Position numbers and translations under genes: made by a program | Notes under the pieces: generated by a model | What the model saw: only the letters and a program-made list of their open reading frames with translations | Told to the model about the DNA's origin: nothing | Databases searched by the model: none | Shown: piece after piece, positions 61,585 to 64,000 of the stretch | How positions within the stretch are numbered: position 1 is the stretch's first letter | How the letters are laid out: every line of letters starts with the position of its first letter | DNA from: Chitinophagales bacterium | GTDB lineage: Bacteria; Bacteroidota; Bacteroidia; Chitinophagales; Chitinophagaceae | NCBI GenBank assembly: GCA_020636575.1 | Contig: JACJXP010000001.1 | Coordinates: forward strand, 186,001-250,000 | Length of the DNA: 64,000 nt | Direction of reading: 5' to 3'

Positions 61585-63033
61585 TTACTTGTTACGGGAC
61601 TTATTCCAGATCCTTTTGACTGAACGTTTTAAACGGGTATAAAATTCCTTATTAAATAGTTGTGAGTCATGCATGGCTTTGTATGTAAGAAACAAGCCTA
61701 TTGGCAACAAAACAAATGTTGCCAGCCACATGCCTGTAAAAGGAGTAAAGGTATTTTCCTTTGCAAATTTCTCACCTGTAGTGCTTGAAAAGTAGAAAAC
61801 CATAAAGAAAACAATTGCAAAGATGAGTGGTGTGCCTAAACCTCCTTTGCGTATAATTGAACCCAGCGGAGCGCCAACGAGAAAAAGCACCACACATGCA
61901 AGGGATAAAACGATCTTTCTATGCCATTCTATTTTGTGTTTTCGTAATACTTTGTTCTTCTCTTTTAAAACGTTAACATACCCTTCGGCATTAATTTTCA
62001 TGGATGCTGCAATATTCTGTGCACTTTGATACACATTTGCTTTAGCAGAGTCGGGAAGTAATTCATCCATGTCCTTGAATTGACTCTTCGTACCAATTGA
62101 GTCTGCAACCGGTTTTCGCCATTGCGAGTCTAATACACCAGCAAAACGAACCTGCCGGAACATATTATTGACCGTCTGCTCGCTTGTTTTATCAATTTCT
62201 TTCTTCAGCGAATCAATTGCTTTACTCAATTGCCTTATACTTAATACTCTTTCACTATTCTTATTCACACTGTCAGCCGTACGGTTTGAAAAACCAAGAG
62301 TGCTCAGATCAAACTGCTTATTATATTCATCAAACCTGATCCGTACATACTCGCTGTTTCCCCTGTCATACTGATTTCCTCTTTCCTGGTATCTCCATCC
62401 ATCTTTAAGATTGAACTCCAGGAATCTTTTGTTCTCGGTTACCCTCATTACACCGCTTTTGGCGATAATGAAATTATCCTGCAACGGATTGCCTTGTTCA
62501 TATACGATCACATCTCGTATTATGCTATCATTCGCTTCTTTCTTACCGATCTTGATCGCAAAACCACTGATCTTATCATAAAAAACCCCTTCTTTCAGAT
62601 CAAATGCAGGTTTCGCATAAACAATATCAGCCAGCAATGTTCTGGATTTAAGGTTAGCAACAGGGATCACATAATTGGAAAAAAGAAATGCCACTCCGGC
62701 AATAAGTACACTAACGATCAAGAGTGGCCTCATGAAACGAAGCAATGATATACCTGCCGATTTAATGGCTACCAATTCGAAACTTTCACCCAAATTGCCA
62801 AAGGACATTAATGAGGATAGAAGAACAGCAAGTGGCAAGGCAAGCGGAACCAATACTGCACTTTGATATAAGATAAACTCAAAAATAACACCTGTGCCAA
62901 TACCCTTACCCACGAAATCATCAATATAAAGCCAGAAAAACTGCATGACAAGTACCAGCAGCGTAATAAAAAAAGTGGCCGCAAACGGACCGATGAAGGC
63001 CTTTATAATGAGTTTGTCAAGTTTTTTGAACAC
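61585..63033 (-). CDS. LptF/LptG family permease (YjgP/YjgQ)
   Basis: The 482-residue protein starts at a GTG (MFKKLDKLIIKAFIGPFAATFF). It has N-terminal helices, a long periplasmic jellyroll-like region (130-400) and C-terminal helices with HRKIVLSLACVVLFLVGAPLGSIIRKGGLGTPL. It exports lipopolysaccharide in the Lpt system. The start faces the next plus-strand gene across 13 nt. Confidence 0.9.
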   Translation of the reverse strand: MFKKLDKLIIKAFIGPFAATFFITLLVLVMQFFWLYIDDFVGKGIGTGVIFEFILYQSAVLVPLALPLAVLLSSLMSFGNLGESFELVAIKSAGISLLRFMRPLLIVSVLIAGVAFLFSNYVIPVANLKSRTLLADIVYAKPAFDLKEGVFYDKISGFAIKIGKKEANDSIIRDVIVYEQGNPLQDNFIIAKSGVMRVTENKRFLEFNLKDGWRYQERGNQYDRGNSEYVRIRFDEYNKQFDLSTLGFSNRTADSVNKNSERVLSIRQLSKAIDSLKKEIDKTSEQTVNNMFRQVRFAGVLDSQWRKPVADSIGTKSQFKDMDELLPDSAKANVYQSAQNIAASMKINAEGYVNVLKEKNKVLRKHKIEWHRKIVLSLACVVLFLVGAPLGSIIRKGGLGTPLIFAIVFFMVFYFSSTTGEKFAKENTFTPFTGMWLATFVLLPIGLFLTYKAMHDSQLFNKEFYTRLKRSVKRIWNKSRNK

Positions 63034-63046
63034 TTATCTTTAATCT

Positions 63047-63661
63047 ATGATTCCGGCAAAATTAAAGCTTTCCAAAGAGGAGAAAGAACTCATTAGTGAT
63101 GCGAATGTGATTTTAACAAAGAACATGATTCTTAAAAAAACTGAAAGCCTGCTTGGGCATCTCAGTGAACAGCAAATCGCTTACACAAAAAAAGAGAAAT
63201 CTACATTCCCGGAAGAGATATTAAAACTACCTCCTAAGATCTCCAAAGGTGAAAACTACCTTGGTCTTCCTTATCGGGTATTAGATTATCCCCGTTTTTT
63301 TGACAACAAAGACATCTTCATGGTTCGTACCATGTTCTGGTGGGGAAATTTCTTTAGCGTAACTATTCAACTGGCAGGCAAGTACAAAACTACTTTTGAA
63401 AAAAAGCTACAGGAAAGATGGCCTGAGTTACAAGAAAATGGAATTTACTTCTGCATCAACGAAGACCCGTGGCAACATCATTTTGAAAATGCCAATTATT
63501 TGCCCTGTTCAGATATTACATTAGATCAACTGGAGAGCTACCTGGGTAAAACAGATTTCTTGAAAATGGCTATAAAAGAAGATCTTGATACCTGGGAAAA
63601 TGCCCGGGAAATCCTTTTTGCCCATTTTACATCATTATCCAAAATAGTTGCTGAAAGTTAA
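63047..63661 (+). CDS. Conserved protein of unknown function
   Basis: The 204-residue soluble protein has a helical N-terminus and a core with GENYLGLPYRVLDYPRFFDNKDIFMVRTMFWWGNFFSV, named by position 72-109. No signal peptide or known catalytic motif was seen. I recall similar unnamed proteins in other Bacteroidota. It is convergent with the next gene, overlapping its stop by 4 nt. Confidence 0.65.
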   Translation: MIPAKLKLSKEEKELISDANVILTKNMILKKTESLLGHLSEQQIAYTKKEKSTFPEEILKLPPKISKGENYLGLPYRVLDYPRFFDNKDIFMVRTMFWWGNFFSVTIQLAGKYKTTFEKKLQERWPELQENGIYFCINEDPWQHHFENANYLPCSDITLDQLESYLGKTDFLKMAIKEDLDTWENAREILFAHFTSLSKIVAES

Positions 63662-64000
63662 TTGCCCAGGCGATGAAAGAGTTCCTTGACCTGGTAGTCC
63701 CATAACATACTTTGGTCTTTTATCTCTTTCTTATCAGCAAAATCTTTAATGACCAGGATCGTTTGATTGGTGATCTCAGACTTGTCAATACTGAATTCAA
63801 AGTACTCTTCCTTGGGAACATGTAACCAATGGAAACGGATAAACTTATCCTGCTCTTTTTCTAATACCTCTGCTTTATCAGCAGCGCCATTCCAGCCAAA
63901 ATAAAATATTCCGTCTTTTTCGTCCACTTTATCAGCAAACCATTCAGACAGGCCGGAGGGAGTTGCTAAAAACTCATATAATATCGATGGCGAACAGCGA
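63658..64000 (-). CDS. START-like/AHSA1 domain protein, N-terminus beyond the window edge
   Basis: The minus-strand frame stays open from the stop at 63658 to the right edge; an ATG-less extension reads SPSILYEFLATPSGLSEWFADKV. The visible part, with GIFYFGWNGAADKAEVLEKEQ and FIRFHWLHVPKEEYFEFSI, matches small START-like domains of Bacteroidota, a hydrophobic-ligand-binding fold. The N-terminus is cut off by the window. Its function is unknown. Confidence 0.75.
   Translation of the reverse strand, partial: RCSPSILYEFLATPSGLSEWFADKVDEKDGIFYFGWNGAADKAEVLEKEQDKFIRFHWLHVPKEEYFEFSIDKSEITNQTILVIKDFADKKEIKDQSMLWDYQVKELFHRLGN

Overview
The window looks like the chromosome of a Bacteroidota bacterium, probably near the Chitinophagaceae. 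The grounds are the moderate-to-low GC, the exbB-exbD-exbD-tonB cluster, a short NuoG, families typical of Bacteroidota (DUF3347, HYC_CC_PP-type proteins, DUF5676, VirE-N/DUF3987 element proteins), and promoters of the TTTG-N19/20-TAnnTTTG type, often placed directly before the ATG. No rRNA, tRNA or CRISPR array was seen.

Region 1 (1-17,130, all minus strand) is a heavy-metal, probably copper/silver, resistance island. Its genes are transcribed from high to low coordinates. They encode an AraC regulator with a CxxC metal-binding N-terminus, a methyltransferase, an HMA-MauE fusion, Cys- and Met-rich periplasmic proteins, an RND efflux pump (CusA split into two overlapping genes, a TolC-like channel, two tandem CusB-like adaptors), a heme-binding protein, an orphan four-cluster iron-sulfur protein, small membrane proteins, an ATP-cone/nuclease protein, a beta-CASP metallo-hydrolase broken by two homopolymer frameshifts, and a P-loop ATPase. 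Six copies of the YxCPMHP...CPxCGM heavy-metal-binding motif occur in three proteins.

Region 2 (17,142-26,472, minus strand) is accessory DNA. A prokaryotic Argonaute, with an apparently intact MID guide pocket but a PIWI domain lacking the usual catalytic acids, ends 11 nt before the AraC start. Upstream of it lie about 1 kb of degenerate DNA, an abiEi-type antitoxin gene broken by two frameshifts but still carrying its inverted-repeat operator, a cloverleaf-like palindromic repeat, and a remnant integrative element (primase/DUF3987 protein, two HTH proteins, unknown protein, tyrosine integrase). The element abuts the 3' end of mnmE, a site used by other genomic islands. A cluster of GGCAACAA repeats precedes the integrase operon.

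Region 3 (26,473-49,330, minus strand) is core genome: mnmE, the exbB-exbD-exbD-tonB operon, an ABC permease, a complete 14-subunit complex I operon (nuoA to nuoN, with an NTF2-like secreted protein between nuoE and nuoF), a TPR protein, a PstS-like lipoprotein and a small membrane protein.

Region 4 (49,331-64,000) is mixed-strand housekeeping: low-molecular-weight phosphatase, hisS, thiolase, rlmN, two pseudouridine synthases, a sulfur assimilation cluster (metZ, cysH, DUF2061 protein, Rrf2 regulator, OsmC, cation diffusion facilitator), an LptF/G permease and two edge genes. The most distinctive candidate is the nuclease-dead Argonaute next to a metal-sensing AraC gene.
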